From Staphylococcus condimenti (GTDB taxonomy: Bacteria > Bacillota > Bacilli > Staphylococcales > Staphylococcaceae), in NCBI RefSeq assembly GCF_001618885.1, contig NZ_CP015114.1, forward strand, positions 124,001 through 188,000: a stretch of DNA of 64,000 nucleotides. The letters run 5' to 3'. Position 1 is the stretch's first letter. Every line of letters begins with the position of its first letter. Positions 27,686 through 37,136 of this stretch are shown here, piece after piece. A program made the position numbers and the translations under genes. The notes beneath the pieces are model-generated. The model made no database searches. It was not told the DNA's origin and saw nothing but the letters and a program-made list of their open reading frames with translations.

Positions 27686-28435
27686 ATGAATAAAATTAAG
27701 CCTGACGATGAACTTAAAATAATCGCACATCGCGGTTTTAATATTGATTATCCTGAAAATACGCTGCTCGCTTATAAAGCGGCTTTAAATTCAAATGTCG
27801 ATATGTTGGAAATAGATGTTCATCTGACAAAAGATCAAGAACTAGTCGTGATTCATGATGATAAAATAGATCGTACATCTAATGGTACGGGTTATATTAA
27901 AAATTATACATTAGATGAATTGAAAAGCTATGATTTCGGGCTGTGGAAGGATAGTACTTTTGAAGGTACGAGAATCATGACTTTTGGTGAGGTTGTCAAA
28001 CTTGTACAAACATATGATATTACCTTGTTGATAGAAATAAAAAAAACAAGTCAGTATCCTAATATTGAAGAAATATTATTACGCGAACTAAAAGAATACC
28101 GCTTGAGCCCAGAACGTGTCATCATACAATCGTTCGATGAAAAGAGCATGCAAAAAATCGCTGAAATAACACGGGAGTATGAATTAGGGTTGCTTTTAAG
28201 TAAGAAGAAATATTTAATGAGAATGCCTAACTTCAATAAAATTGCTAAATTCTGTAAATATGTAAACCCGAATTATCAATTAGTGAACCGTAAATTTGTT
28301 GAGAGGGCACATGCGCATCGTTTAGAAGTAATGCCTTATACAGTCAATAACATTGAAGAAATACAAAAATTAATTGATTTTGGTGTAGATGGTATTATTA
28401 CTGATGGTCCTAATTATTATTTCGAGTTAGACTAA
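27686..28435 (+). CDS. Cytoplasmic glycerophosphodiester phosphodiesterase
   Basis: The 249-residue protein carries the GDPD barrel: HRGFNIDYPENTLLAY near the N-terminus (catalytic His and Glu), EIDVHLTKDQELVVIHDD (metal-binding Glu, Asp and second His), and QSFDEKSMQ later. There is no signal peptide, so it probably acts on glycerophosphodiesters inside the cell, releasing glycerol 3-phosphate. I prefer the ATG at 27686, with AAAAGG seven bases upstream, over one at 27677 that overlaps that site. It is divergent from the OsmC gene. Confidence 0.9.
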   Translation: MNKIKPDDELKIIAHRGFNIDYPENTLLAYKAALNSNVDMLEIDVHLTKDQELVVIHDDKIDRTSNGTGYIKNYTLDELKSYDFGLWKDSTFEGTRIMTFGEVVKLVQTYDITLLIEIKKTSQYPNIEEILLRELKEYRLSPERVIIQSFDEKSMQKIAEITREYELGLLLSKKKYLMRMPNFNKIAKFCKYVNPNYQLVNRKFVERAHAHRLEVMPYTVNNIEEIQKLIDFGVDGIITDGPNYYFELD

Positions 28436-28473
28436 TGAATTAATTTAATGTATTATAAAATTATCAAAATAAC

Positions 28474-28641
28474 AGGAGGAAGAGAGAAGGGCATCATGTA
28501 ATCACATTGTATTTCTTTCCTCGATACATTGATATGGATATCAATATAAAATTTAAAGACAAAAAAGAATTAGCAAGTTGGATTATTGTAATTGTTAGCG
28601 TAATGATTTACAGAATTATTAAAACTAAAAAGAATAAGTAA
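28474..28641 (+). pseudogene. Possible small membrane peptide, start broken or very short
   Basis: A strong AGGAGG (28474-28479) and a second GAAGGG (28486-28491) precede ATG TAA at 28496-28501, a start directly followed by a stop. The next frame is open without a stop from before this point to the TAA at 28641. From an ATG at 28534 it would encode 35 residues with a membrane-type helix (SWIIVIVSVMIYRII) and a Lys-rich end, but that ATG has no ribosome site. Removing two bases after the first ATG would join them into a peptide of about 47 residues. A strong terminator follows. It may be a decayed gene, a sequencing error or a non-coding RNA. Confidence 0.35.
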
Positions 28642-28644
28642 GAG

Positions 28645-28692
28645 GGAAAAGCGAGAAAACTAGAAAATAGTTTCTCGCTTTTCTCATTTTTC
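28645..28692 (+). terminator. Terminator after the small-ORF region
   Basis: AAAAGCGAGAAA (28647-28658) pairs with TTTCTCGCTTTT (28671-28682), followed by CTCATTTTTC. Symmetry would let it work on both strands. Confidence 0.85.
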
Positions 28693-28710
28693 AGATTGGA
28701 TTTACATCAA

Positions 28711-28746
28711 AAAAACACTGCCCTCCAAGAGGAAAGCAGTGTTTGA
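28711..28746 (-). terminator. Terminator of rpsD
   Basis: On the minus strand AAACACTGC pairs with GCAGTGTTT (28736-28744 and 28713-28721), followed by TTTTGATG. Confidence 0.85.
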
Positions 28747-28755
28747 AAAATTCTA

Positions 28756-29361
28756 TTATTTACCTGAGTAGTACTCAACGATAAGTTGTTCGTTGATTTC
28801 AGCAGGCAATTCGCTACGTTCAGGAACGCGCACGAAAGTACCAGATAATTTTTCTTCGTCAAAGTCTAAGTATTCAGGAACGAAGTTGTTAATTTCAACT
28901 GATTCTTGAATGATGTCTAGTTTTTGAGATTTTTCTCTAACTGAGACAACTTGACCTGGTTTTAAAGTATAAGATGGAATGTTTACACGTTTACCATCTA
29001 CTTCAATATGACCATGACCTACTAATTGACGAGCTTGACGACGAGTACGTGCTAAACCTAAAGCATATACTACAGCGTCTAAACGTCTAGCTAACAAGCG
29101 CATGAAGTTTTCACCATGCACACCAGATTGTTTACCAGCTTCGATAAATGTATTGTGGAATTGTCTTTCAGTAATTCCATACAAGTAACGTAATTTTTGT
29201 TTTTCACGCAATTGAATTGCATATTCTGATAATTTTTTTCTTTGGTTAGGACCGTGTTGTCCTGGTGCGTAAGGGCGTTTTTCTAATTCTTTACCAGTAC
29301 CGCTTAAAGAAATACCTAAACGACGAGATTTTTTCCAGTTTGAACCTCTGAATCGAGCCAT
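28756..29361 (-). CDS. rpsD: 30S ribosomal protein S4
   Basis: S4 is a primary 16S rRNA-binding protein that nucleates 30S assembly and, in Bacillus, represses its own mRNA. The 201-residue product begins [20 protein letters not shown] and has the S4 RNA-binding domain at about residues 92-155 ([20 protein letters not shown]). Stand-alone gene, as is usual in Bacilli, with a long structured leader upstream. The ribosome site is AAAGGAGGAG. Confidence 0.98.
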   Translation of the reverse strand: MARFRGSNWKKSRRLGISLSGTGKELEKRPYAPGQHGPNQRKKLSEYAIQLREKQKLRYLYGITERQFHNTFIEAGKQSGVHGENFMRLLARRLDAVVYALGLARTRRQARQLVGHGHIEVDGKRVNIPSYTLKPGQVVSVREKSQKLDIIQESVEINNFVPEYLDFDEEKLSGTFVRVPERSELPAEINEQLIVEYYSGK

Positions 29362-29374
29362 ATTAAGACTCCTC

Positions 29375-29530
29375 CTTTTGTTTTTTTGAATTTGTTATGA
29401 AAAAACAAAAAAGAGTGTTGTATGCTTATCAAGATATGTTGTTTTATGTGTCCTCGCCTCATAGCTACGGTTACACGGCACGTCCGCATTGGGAACAACA
29501 TAGCGCCTAATAATATACAACTGCTACTTT
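29375..29530 (-). promoter_or_regulatory. rpsD leader, probable S4 autoregulatory RNA
   Basis: Between the predicted promoter and the gene lie about 180 transcribed bases with GC-rich complementary parts, for instance GCGGACGTGCCGTGTAACCG on the minus strand near 29470-29490. Bacillus rpsD is repressed by S4 through such a leader. I infer the same here from position and composition; I did not fold it in full. Confidence 0.6.
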
Positions 29531-29550
29531 CGTTAATTCACACAAAGAGT

Positions 29551-29578
29551 ATTGTATCATTTACACGGTTAAAGTCAA
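29551..29578 (-). promoter_or_regulatory. Promoter of rpsD
   Basis: On the minus strand TTGACT (29578-29573), 16-base spacer ending TGA, TACAAT (29556-29551); the TGA makes it an extended -10. Confidence 0.7.
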
Positions 29579-29610
29579 TACATTTATAGAAAATAGTAGA
29601 ATCTATTGTG

Positions 29611-30084
29611 TTATTTCACAGTTTGAGCAATTTGTTTTTCTAATATCTTCATGATGGATTCTAAACCTGTTTGATCATCAGCTGTGAAACGCCCTTTAAT
29701 AGGTGCGTCAATATCTAATAATCCTATCACTTCTCCGTTACGATGCATTGGGATCACAATTTCAGATTGACTGCGTGCATCACAAGCAATGTGACCAGGG
29801 AACGCCTGTACATCATCTATACGCTGTGTAATATCTTTTTCAACAGAAGTGCCGCATACACCTTTACCGATTTGAATTGGCGTACATGCAGGTCGTCCTT
29901 GGAAGGGACCTAAAATTAATTGACCATCTTCGATTAAATAGAAACCTAACCAGTTAATATTAGATAGATTTTCATTTAATAATGCAGAAGTATTGCTTAA
30001 TAAAGTTATCATATATTTTTCGTCAGCGTTCAAACCTTCAAGTTGCTGCTGGATAGATTTATAATTGGTAGTAGTTTGAGTCAC
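29611..30084 (-). CDS. GAF-domain free methionine-(R)-sulfoxide reductase
   Basis: The 157-residue single GAF domain carries the three conserved cysteines of the fRMsr family in RPACTPI, GKGVCGTS and HIACDARSQS, plus DIDAPIKGRF near the end. These enzymes reduce free methionine-R-sulfoxide with thioredoxin. The start is GTG with AGAGGTC upstream. It is divergent from ezrA. It could be annotated only as a GAF protein, but the cysteine pattern is specific. Confidence 0.87.
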   Translation of the reverse strand: MTQTTTNYKSIQQQLEGLNADEKYMITLLSNTSALLNENLSNINWLGFYLIEDGQLILGPFQGRPACTPIQIGKGVCGTSVEKDITQRIDDVQAFPGHIACDARSQSEIVIPMHRNGEVIGLLDIDAPIKGRFTADDQTGLESIMKILEKQIAQTVK

Positions 30085-30266
30085 AAATAAGACCTCTTTT
30101 CCATCTGGAATTTCTCATATTATAATATGTTTTAATAAATTATTTCAATTCAAACTGCTTTTTAGGTCAAATGTAAGGAGATTGTTATAAGAAAGTTAAG
30201 ATTTTTATTTTAATGACACGCAAAATTACGCTATAATAAGAAGTGATTAAATAGGAGGAGAAAACA

Positions 30267-31967
30267 ATGGCACTGTATATCATTTTAGCAATTATCATCA
30301 TAGCATTGGTAGTTGTCGGTATCATGTTCTATCTCCGTTCTTCAAAACGTCAAGTGGTTGAGCAAACGGAAGAGCGCAAGATAGAGGTTGAAAAACTAAC
30401 TTTAGATGATCGTTTGAGTGAGTTGGACGGTTTAAATCTAAAAGGGGAAACACAACAAGAACACGACCGCTTAAAGCGCGAATCATTAAATAATACTAAT
30501 GAAAATTTAAGCCCGGTTGAAGAGAAAATTCATAACGCTGAGGAAAACTTTGATAAGTTTAAATTCTCAGCAGCCCAATCAGAACTTGACGATGCAAATG
30601 CATTGTTGGATCGCTACGAATTGAAACATAGTAAACTTTCAGAAGAAGTTGACAATATTCTTGCTTTACATAAAGATAGCGATCGACTTTATGAAGAAAG
30701 TAAGAATAACTATCGCGAGATGAAGCGTGATGTGCTCGCTAATCGTCATCAATTTGGAGAAGCAGCAGATCCGCTTGAAAAAGAAATCGAATCATTTGAG
30801 CCAGAGCTGATAAAGTATACAGAGCTTAAAGAGGATGGGAATTATCGTCAAGCTCATGAACATATCGCTACTTTAAATGAAGACATGAATTATTTGAAGA
30901 AAGATATGGAAGAAATCCCAGAATTAATTCGAGAAGCGCAAAAAGAATTACCTGGTCAATTCCAAGATTTAAAATATGGTTGTCGTGATTTGAAAGTAGA
31001 AGGTTATGATTTAGATCATGTGAAAATTGACAGTACGTTACAGACTCTTAAAACAGAATTAAGTTTTGTGGAACCGATGATCAGTCGTCTGGAGTTAGAA
31101 GAAGCCAACAATAAATTGATTGGTATAAATGACCAATTGGATGAAATGTATGATCTTATCGAACATGAAGTTAAAGCTAAGAATAAAGTGGATGAAACCA
31201 AAGAGGTCATTACAAGTGATTTGTTCAAAGCGAAAGATATGAATTATACACTTCAAACTGAGATTGAATATGTGCGCGAAAATTACTATATTAATGAAAC
31301 AGATATCCAAAATGTACGTCAATTTGAAAATGAAATTCAAAATCTAATTGCTGTATATGATGAAATTTTAAGAGAAATGGCTAAATCAGCTGTTCGATAT
31401 AGTGAAGTTCAAGACAATTTGGCATACATCGAAGATCATGTACAAGTGATTAATGAGAAACAAGAAAAACTTCAAAATCATTTAATTCAATTACGTGAAG
31501 ATGAAGCAGAAGCAGAAGATAATATTTTACGTGTACAATCTAAAAAAGAAGAAGTTTATCGACGTTTACTGGCTTCGAACTTAACAAGTGTACCTGAACG
31601 ATTTATTATCATGAAAAATGAAATTGATCATGAAGTTCGTGAGATAAACAGTCAATTCAGCGAGCGTCCAATCAATGTAAAACACTTGAAAGATAAAGTT
31701 ACAAAAATGGTACTGCATATGAATAATTTTGAAAATGAAGCAACAGATGTACTTGTTAATGCAGTACTAGCTGAAAAATTAATTCAATACGGCAACCGTT
31801 ATCGTAAAGATGACAGCAGTATAGACAAGAGCTTGAATGAAGCGGAACGTTTATTTAAAAACAACCGTTATAAACGTGCAATTGAAATTGCAGAGCAAGC
31901 ATTAGATTCAGTTGATCCTGGCATTTCACAACGTATTGAAGACGAAGTGATTTCACAAAACCAATAG
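30267..31967 (+). CDS. ezrA: Septation ring formation regulator EzrA
   Basis: EzrA is a membrane-anchored cell-division protein that binds FtsZ and, in staphylococci, penicillin-binding proteins. The 566-residue protein has one N-terminal membrane helix (residues 3-23, [20 protein letters not shown]) and then spectrin-like coiled coils almost to the end. Near residue 512 the segment YGNRYRKDD matches the conserved QNR patch, with Gly in place of Gln. The ribosome site is AGGAGGAG. It has its own terminator. Confidence 0.96.
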   Translation: MALYIILAIIIIALVVVGIMFYLRSSKRQVVEQTEERKIEVEKLTLDDRLSELDGLNLKGETQQEHDRLKRESLNNTNENLSPVEEKIHNAEENFDKFKFSAAQSELDDANALLDRYELKHSKLSEEVDNILALHKDSDRLYEESKNNYREMKRDVLANRHQFGEAADPLEKEIESFEPELIKYTELKEDGNYRQAHEHIATLNEDMNYLKKDMEEIPELIREAQKELPGQFQDLKYGCRDLKVEGYDLDHVKIDSTLQTLKTELSFVEPMISRLELEEANNKLIGINDQLDEMYDLIEHEVKAKNKVDETKEVITSDLFKAKDMNYTLQTEIEYVRENYYINETDIQNVRQFENEIQNLIAVYDEILREMAKSAVRYSEVQDNLAYIEDHVQVINEKQEKLQNHLIQLREDEAEAEDNILRVQSKKEEVYRRLLASNLTSVPERFIIMKNEIDHEVREINSQFSERPINVKHLKDKVTKMVLHMNNFENEATDVLVNAVLAEKLIQYGNRYRKDDSSIDKSLNEAERLFKNNRYKRAIEIAEQALDSVDPGISQRIEDEVISQNQ

Positions 31968-31975
31968 CGATATCC

Positions 31976-32013
31976 TAAAATCCTGAGGCTAACTTAAGCT
32001 TCAGGATTTTTTG
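31976..32013 (+). terminator. Terminator of ezrA
   Basis: AAATCCTGA pairs with TCAGGATTT around GGCT/AGCT, followed by TTTTTGTG. Confidence 0.83.
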
Positions 32014-32017
32014 TGTA

Positions 32018-32045
32018 TTGAGAAATTACTGATGTATGGTAAAAT
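32018..32045 (+). promoter_or_regulatory. Promoter of the cysteine desulfurase-thiI operon
   Basis: TTGAGA (32018-32023), 16-base spacer, TAAAAT (32040-32045) with TGG directly before it, an extended -10. Confidence 0.6.
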
Positions 32046-32106
32046 ATAAAAATTGGAAGTGAGACGGAACAGAAATAGAATTAAATTAAGTGGAAGTGAC
32101 TTATAA

Positions 32107-33246
32107 GTGATTTATCTAGATAATGCAGCAACAACAAAACCTGCACAAGATGTATTAGATACGTATGTTAAAGTGAATCAAGATTTATACTTTAATCCCA
32201 ACAGCCCACATAAAGCTGGCTTACAAGCAGAACAATTATTGCAGCAAGCTAAAGTACAAATCGACCAAATATTAGGACTTGAAGATCGCTTTGATATCAT
32301 ATTTACAAGTGGTGCGACTGAGTCCAATAATATGGCGTTGAAAGGAGCAGCATATAATAGAAAGCCTTATGCTGATGAAATTATCGTTTCAGTAATTGAA
32401 CATCCATCTGTATTAGAAGTTATGAGACAACTAGAAGAAGAAGGATTTAAATTAAAATATGTCAAAGTTACTAAAGAAGGTAAGATTGACATAGAACATT
32501 TAAAGACATTGATGAACAATCGTGTTGGTTTGGTCACATGTATGCAAGTGAATAATATTACAGGCCAAGAACAACCCATTGCTGAGATTGCAGAGTTGTT
32601 AGAGGATTATCCAAAAGCGCATTTTCATGTTGATGCAGTACAAGCAATTGGCAAAGTTGCGTTAACTTTTAATCGTGTAGATAGCATGAGTTTCAGTGGA
32701 CACAAATTTAATGGGTTAAAAGGGCAAGGATTATTATTAGTACGTAATATCCATAATCTTGAACCTGTTATCCACGGCGGCGGACAAGAATATGGATTGA
32801 GAAGTGGTACAGTAAATCTTCCTATAGATATTGCGATTGTTAAAGCATTAAAACATGCTGTACAGCATCGTGATGAATTAAATACACGATTACGTAATTA
32901 TAATGAGGATTTACGTCACTTCATGCAAAACTATAAAGGTGTGAAAATAAATTCACCACAAAATAGTGCACCTCACATTTTAAATGTAGGATTTGATGGC
33001 GTAAAAGGTGAAGTGCTGGTTAATGCGTTTTCTAAACTAGATGTTATGCTTTCTACAACAAGTGCATGTTCTTCTAAACGTGGACATTTGAATGAGGTGC
33101 TCTTATCTATGGATATTTCAGAATCGCGCATCGAAGGAAGTATCCGTATTTCTATGGGCGCTTTAACCTCTGATGAAGATATAAAGAATTTTAAAAAAGC
33201 ATTCGAAACAGTATATGAAGAAATGAAGGAGTTGCTAAAACCATGA
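32107..33246 (+). CDS. Cysteine desulfurase partner of ThiI (NifZ/IscS type)
   Basis: This 379-residue PLP enzyme transfers sulfur from cysteine. The PLP lysine is in [14 protein letters not shown] near residue 200 and the sulfur-carrying cysteine is in [11 protein letters not shown] near residue 322. The start is GTG with GGAAGTG upstream. Its end overlaps thiI by four bases, so the two are translationally coupled. In Bacillus the matching enzyme NifZ supplies persulfide to ThiI for 4-thiouridine in tRNA; the same role is likely here. The main Fe-S desulfurase SufS would be elsewhere. Confidence 0.92.
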   Translation: MIYLDNAATTKPAQDVLDTYVKVNQDLYFNPNSPHKAGLQAEQLLQQAKVQIDQILGLEDRFDIIFTSGATESNNMALKGAAYNRKPYADEIIVSVIEHPSVLEVMRQLEEEGFKLKYVKVTKEGKIDIEHLKTLMNNRVGLVTCMQVNNITGQEQPIAEIAELLEDYPKAHFHVDAVQAIGKVALTFNRVDSMSFSGHKFNGLKGQGLLLVRNIHNLEPVIHGGGQEYGLRSGTVNLPIDIAIVKALKHAVQHRDELNTRLRNYNEDLRHFMQNYKGVKINSPQNSAPHILNVGFDGVKGEVLVNAFSKLDVMLSTTSACSSKRGHLNEVLLSMDISESRIEGSIRISMGALTSDEDIKNFKKAFETVYEEMKELLKP

Positions 33247-34466
33247 TGTATGACCATATTTTAGTCAGATATGGCGAATTAACGTTAAAAGGTGCAAACC
33301 GCAAAATGTTTGTGAACAAATTGCGTTCTAATGTTAAACAAGCGTTAATGCCGCTTCAAGGCTACAATGTAAAAGCAAATAGAGACAGAATGTATATTGA
33401 AGTAACAAAAGAAGCAGACATCGAGGAAATGATGAGACGTATCAGTAAAGTGTTCGGTGTCAAATCTATCAGTCCGGTTATGAAAATCGACAAAGATGTA
33501 GAAACAGCAAAAGCACAAGCGAGCGACTTTGCGAAAACATACGCAGAAGGTGACTCTTTTAAAATTGATGTGAAACGTTCAGACAAACAATTCCAATATG
33601 ACACATATCAATTACAACGAATTCTAGGCGGTGCAGTTTTAGAAAACAATCCGCAAGTACATGTCAATGTACGTCAACCAGATCATATAATCAAAACAGA
33701 AGTACGTTTAGACGCGATTTATATCTATGATCGTGTGATTGATGGTGCAGGAGGATTACCGGTTGGAACAGGCGGCAAAACTCTATTAATGCTTTCAGGT
33801 GGTATTGATTCTCCTGTAGCTGGCATGGAAATTATGCGTCGCGGTGTAACAATCGAAGCAATTCATTTCCACAGCCCGCCATTTACAAGTGAAAAAGCTA
33901 AAGAAAAAGTTATTGAGCTGACTCGTATTTTAGCTGAACATGTTGGTCCGATTAAACTGCATATTGTACCTTTTACAGAAGTACAAAAACAAATCAACAA
34001 AGTAGTCTATGATCGTTATACAATGACTTCAACTCGTCGAATGATGATGCGCATTGCAGATAAAGTTGTGCATAATATCGGCGCAGATGCTATTGTAAAT
34101 GGAGAAAATTTGGGTCAAGTTGCCAGTCAAACACTCAAGAGCATTTATGCAATCAATCATGTAACAACAACACCTGTTTTAAGACCGTTATTGACGTTAG
34201 ATAAAGAAGATATTGTCATTAAAGCGAAAGCATATGGTACTTATGAAACGTCTATTCAACCATTTGAAGATTGTTGTACTATTTTCACGCCGAAAAATCC
34301 GGTTACTGAACCAGATTTTAAAAAAGTTGAAAAATATGAAGGGGTTTTCGACTTCAGTGAAATGATTGATCGTGCAGTTAATAACGTTGAGACAATTGAA
34401 ATCACTAAAGATTATCAAAGTCAAAAAGATAAAGATACTGAAACGTTAATGCAAGATTTATTTTAA
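33243..34466 (+). CDS. thiI: tRNA 4-thiouridine synthase ThiI
   Basis: ThiI adenylates uridine 8 of tRNA and inserts sulfur to make 4-thiouridine. The 407-residue protein has an N-terminal ferredoxin-like/THUMP region (to about residue 165) and a PP-loop ATPase with [12 protein letters not shown] near residue 183. It lacks the C-terminal rhodanese domain of the E. coli enzyme; a CC pair occurs in [10 protein letters not shown] near residue 343. The short form works with a dedicated desulfurase, which is encoded immediately upstream. A second ATG at 33246 is also possible as start. Confidence 0.95.
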   Translation: MMYDHILVRYGELTLKGANRKMFVNKLRSNVKQALMPLQGYNVKANRDRMYIEVTKEADIEEMMRRISKVFGVKSISPVMKIDKDVETAKAQASDFAKTYAEGDSFKIDVKRSDKQFQYDTYQLQRILGGAVLENNPQVHVNVRQPDHIIKTEVRLDAIYIYDRVIDGAGGLPVGTGGKTLLMLSGGIDSPVAGMEIMRRGVTIEAIHFHSPPFTSEKAKEKVIELTRILAEHVGPIKLHIVPFTEVQKQINKVVYDRYTMTSTRRMMMRIADKVVHNIGADAIVNGENLGQVASQTLKSIYAINHVTTTPVLRPLLTLDKEDIVIKAKAYGTYETSIQPFEDCCTIFTPKNPVTEPDFKKVEKYEGVFDFSEMIDRAVNNVETIEITKDYQSQKDKDTETLMQDLF

Positions 34467-34509
34467 AATTTTTGTACTAACTTCGTTTCAACAAAGGGGA
34501 TAATACAAC

Positions 34510-35283
34510 ATGGAATGGGACATAACTTTAATTATTGTTGTCATTGTATTTGGATTCCTAGCTGCTTTTATTGATTCGGTTGTGGGAGGCGGTGGATTGA
34601 TTTCTACACCTGCTTTATTAGCCATCGGTATGCCGCCAGCTGTAGCATTAGGGACTAATAAATTAGCAAGTTCATTCGGCTCGCTGACAAGTGCATTGAA
34701 ATTTATCCGATCAGGTAAAGTGGATTTAAAGATTGTCGGCAAGCTGTTTCCTTTTATATTCATAGCAGCAGCAGGCGGTGCAAGTTTAGCATCATTTTTA
34801 CCTGCATCAGTTTTAAAACCGCTTGTTATAGTAATTTTAACAGTGGTAATGATTTATACATTGATGCGTAAAGACTGGGGCAGTATCAGAACATATCAAA
34901 AGCTCTCACCAGGCAAAGCCTTTTTATTTACTATCGTATTGTTGTGTATCGGATTTTATGACGGTTTTTTAGGCGGCGGTACAGGATCATTTTTCCTATT
35001 TACATTATTAATAGTCGGTTTTGACTTTTTAAGTGCAGCAGGCAATGCGAAAGTTTTAAATTTTGCTTCTAATATTGGAGCATTATTGCTCTTTATCATT
35101 TTAGGAAAAGTGGATTATGGCATTGGATTATTGATGGCAGTAAGCATGATAATAGGCTCTTATGCTGGCGCACAATTTGCTTTGCGGCAAGGTGTCGGTT
35201 ATGTTAAAGCGTTGTTTGTAATAGTTACAAGCGCTTTGATTTTGAAAAATATATATGATTATGTATATCAATGGTTGTCATAA
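34510..35283 (+). CDS. TSUP/TauE-SafE family membrane transporter
   Basis: The 257-residue protein is hydrophobic throughout, with about seven to eight membrane helices, and shows two related halves typical of TSUP carriers: FIDSVVGGGGLISTPALLA near the N-terminus and FYDGFLGGGTGSFFLFTLL in the middle. The family moves sulfite, sulfoacetate, taurine or similar anions. Substrate unknown here; the neighbouring sulfur-transfer genes are suggestive only. The ribosome site is AAAGGGG. A strong terminator follows. Confidence 0.85.
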   Translation: MEWDITLIIVVIVFGFLAAFIDSVVGGGGLISTPALLAIGMPPAVALGTNKLASSFGSLTSALKFIRSGKVDLKIVGKLFPFIFIAAAGGASLASFLPASVLKPLVIVILTVVMIYTLMRKDWGSIRTYQKLSPGKAFLFTIVLLCIGFYDGFLGGGTGSFFLFTLLIVGFDFLSAAGNAKVLNFASNIGALLLFIILGKVDYGIGLLMAVSMIIGSYAGAQFALRQGVGYVKALFVIVTSALILKNIYDYVYQWLS

Positions 35284-35290
35284 AGTATAG

Positions 35291-35330
35291 AAGATGTCTT
35301 GAACTCGTAATGAGTTGAAGACATCTTTTT
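35291..35330 (+). terminator. Terminator of the TSUP gene
   Basis: AAGATGTCTT (35291-35300) pairs with AAGACATCTT (35318-35327), inner AACTC/GAGTT, followed by TTT. Confidence 0.87.
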
Positions 35331-35421
35331 TAATAGGGCAGTGTATATATTGTTTGTACAGGAAATAGAGGCTTTATGGGTTGTTCAGTTATAAAAAATA
35401 TATCTGTACGAACCATAATCA

Positions 35422-35451
35422 TTGGTCATCTAAGATTGATATCGTTATAAT
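35422..35451 (+). promoter_or_regulatory. Promoter of tpx
   Basis: TTGGTC (35422-35427), 18-base spacer, TATAAT (35446-35451). Confidence 0.5.
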
Positions 35452-35498
35452 TAGGGTAGTAGAAATAAATAACAGAATCTTAGGAGGTCGTTTATTTT

Positions 35499-35999
35499 AT
35501 GGTACAAATTACATTCGGCGGAGATCCCGTAACATTATCAGGCAACCCAGTGGAAGAAGGTCAAACAGCGCCAGATTTCACAGTTGTAAACAACGATTTA
35601 GAAGAAGTGACACTAAAAGATTATGATGGCAAGAAAAAATTAATCAGTGCTGTGCCTTCAATTGATACAGGTGTATGTGACAAACAAACACGTAAATTTA
35701 ATGAAGAAGCTTCTTCTGAAGAAGGCGGCGTTGTATTAACTATCTCTGAAGACTTGCCTTTCGCACAAAAAAGATGGTGTGCAGCAAGCGGATTAGATAA
35801 CGTTATTTTATTAAGTGACTACCAAAAACATTCATTTGGTAAAAACTTCGGTGTGCTAATGGAAGGTTTAGAATTATTAGCACGTTCTGTATTTGTTTTA
35901 GATAAAGATAATAAAGTTGTATATTCAGAAATCGTGAGTGAAGGAACTGACTTCCCTGATTTTGAATCAGCTTTAAAAGCTTATAAAGAATTAGACTAA
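35499..35999 (+). CDS. tpx: Thiol peroxidase
   Basis: Tpx is a thioredoxin-dependent peroxiredoxin that reduces hydrogen and organic peroxides. The 166-residue protein has the peroxidatic Cys in [15 protein letters not shown] (near residue 60) and the resolving Cys in KRWCAASG (near residue 94), the standard atypical 2-Cys arrangement. The ribosome site is TTAGGAGGTC. Its own promoter and a terminator hairpin flank it. Confidence 0.96.
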   Translation: MVQITFGGDPVTLSGNPVEEGQTAPDFTVVNNDLEEVTLKDYDGKKKLISAVPSIDTGVCDKQTRKFNEEASSEEGGVVLTISEDLPFAQKRWCAASGLDNVILLSDYQKHSFGKNFGVLMEGLELLARSVFVLDKDNKVVYSEIVSEGTDFPDFESALKAYKELD

Positions 36000-36039
36000 T
36001 AAATAAGACAAATAGTTGTTGTAAATAAATATTAGATTA

Positions 36040-36091
36040 GACTGCTCATAATTAGTGCTAGTAGTACTCATTGATTATGAGCAGTCTTTTT
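36040..36091 (+). terminator. Terminator of tpx, abutting the next ribosome site
   Basis: GACTGCTCATAAT (36040-36052) pairs perfectly with ATTATGAGCAGTC (36074-36086), followed by TTTTT. AGGAAGGG, the ribosome site of the next gene, begins at 36092. Confidence 0.88.
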
Positions 36092-36106
36092 AGGAAGGGT
36101 TTTAAT

Positions 36107-37054
36107 ATGGCTGAAGAAAAAACTATAATGGAACGATTGTTTCAAGAATTAGATAGTAAGACAAAAGCATTAAATGAGGAGAACGGACAGAGTTTTATAG
36201 AGAATCTTGGATTAGCAATGGAAGATATCTATCAAAATAACAGAGAGTTATTAGAACAAGCCACTCTAGCAGACAGACGTAAAGCTTTTCAATTCGCATA
36301 TCTCAGTCTGATGCAACAACAAGAAATTCAAGCCAATCATCAAATTACACCAGATTCAATTGGTTTAATTTTAGGTTATTTAGTTGAAAGATTTACTGAA
36401 GGCAAAAAAGAATTAAACATTGTTGATTTGACAAGCGGTAGCGGTCATTTAAGTGCAACGGTTCATGAGGTATTGAAAGAACAAACTTTAATGCATCATT
36501 TAGTTGAGGTAGATCCTGTTTTATCACGCGTCAGTGTACATCTTGCTAATTTCTTAGAAATACCTTTTGATGTTTATCCTCAAGATGCAATTATGCCATT
36601 ACCTTTCGAAGAAGCGGATGTAGTAATCGGGGATCTTCCAGTAGGATATTATCCGGTAGATGATCGCAGTCATGAAATGAAACTTGGTTTTGAAGAAGGG
36701 CATAGTTATGCACATTATCTATTGATTGAACAGGCTGTAGAAGCGTTAAGAGGAAGCGGTTATGCTTTCTTAGTAGTACCTAGCAATATCTTTGAAGGAG
36801 ATAATGTAAAACAGCTTGAAAAATTCATTGCAACAGATACAGAAATGCAAGCATTTTTAAACCTTCCCAAAACATTATTCAAGAGTGAAAATTCACGTAA
36901 ATCTATTTTGATATTACAGAAAAAAGAAAGTGGCGTAACGCACTCTGTTGAGGTATTGCTTGCTAATATTCCTGATTTCAAAGATCCTCAACAATTCCAA
37001 AAATTTATGGGTGAATTAAACGAGTGGCTGCAACAAAATCATCACAAAATTTAA
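36107..37054 (+). CDS. YtxK-like class I SAM-dependent methyltransferase
   Basis: The 315-residue protein has the SAM-binding segment DLTSGSGHLSATV near residue 105 and DVVIGDLPVGYYP near residue 178, in the place of the NPPY motif of N6-adenine methyltransferases; the Asn is replaced by Asp. The N-terminal 90 residues are helical. The target is unknown. The ytxK-ackA order is conserved in Bacillus and Staphylococcus. The ATG at 36107 has AGGAAGGG upstream; an earlier ATG at 36071 lies in the terminator. Confidence 0.85.
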   Translation: MAEEKTIMERLFQELDSKTKALNEENGQSFIENLGLAMEDIYQNNRELLEQATLADRRKAFQFAYLSLMQQQEIQANHQITPDSIGLILGYLVERFTEGKKELNIVDLTSGSGHLSATVHEVLKEQTLMHHLVEVDPVLSRVSVHLANFLEIPFDVYPQDAIMPLPFEEADVVIGDLPVGYYPVDDRSHEMKLGFEEGHSYAHYLLIEQAVEALRGSGYAFLVVPSNIFEGDNVKQLEKFIATDTEMQAFLNLPKTLFKSENSRKSILILQKKESGVTHSVEVLLANIPDFKDPQQFQKFMGELNEWLQQNHHKI

Positions 37055-37136
37055 CTGTAACAATCTTGTATTTGAACTGTATTAATGGTTAAATAGATAT
37101 GGTAAAAGAAAATGGAAAAATTGGAGGCATAATCTT

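Noticed and set aside
35436-35470. PerR box near the tpx promoter
   Set aside because: Only one half of the TTATAATTATTATAA consensus is present.
35381-35626. 81-codon frame overlapping the start of tpx
   Set aside because: It overlaps a clear gene in another frame, contains the tpx promoter and has no ribosome site.
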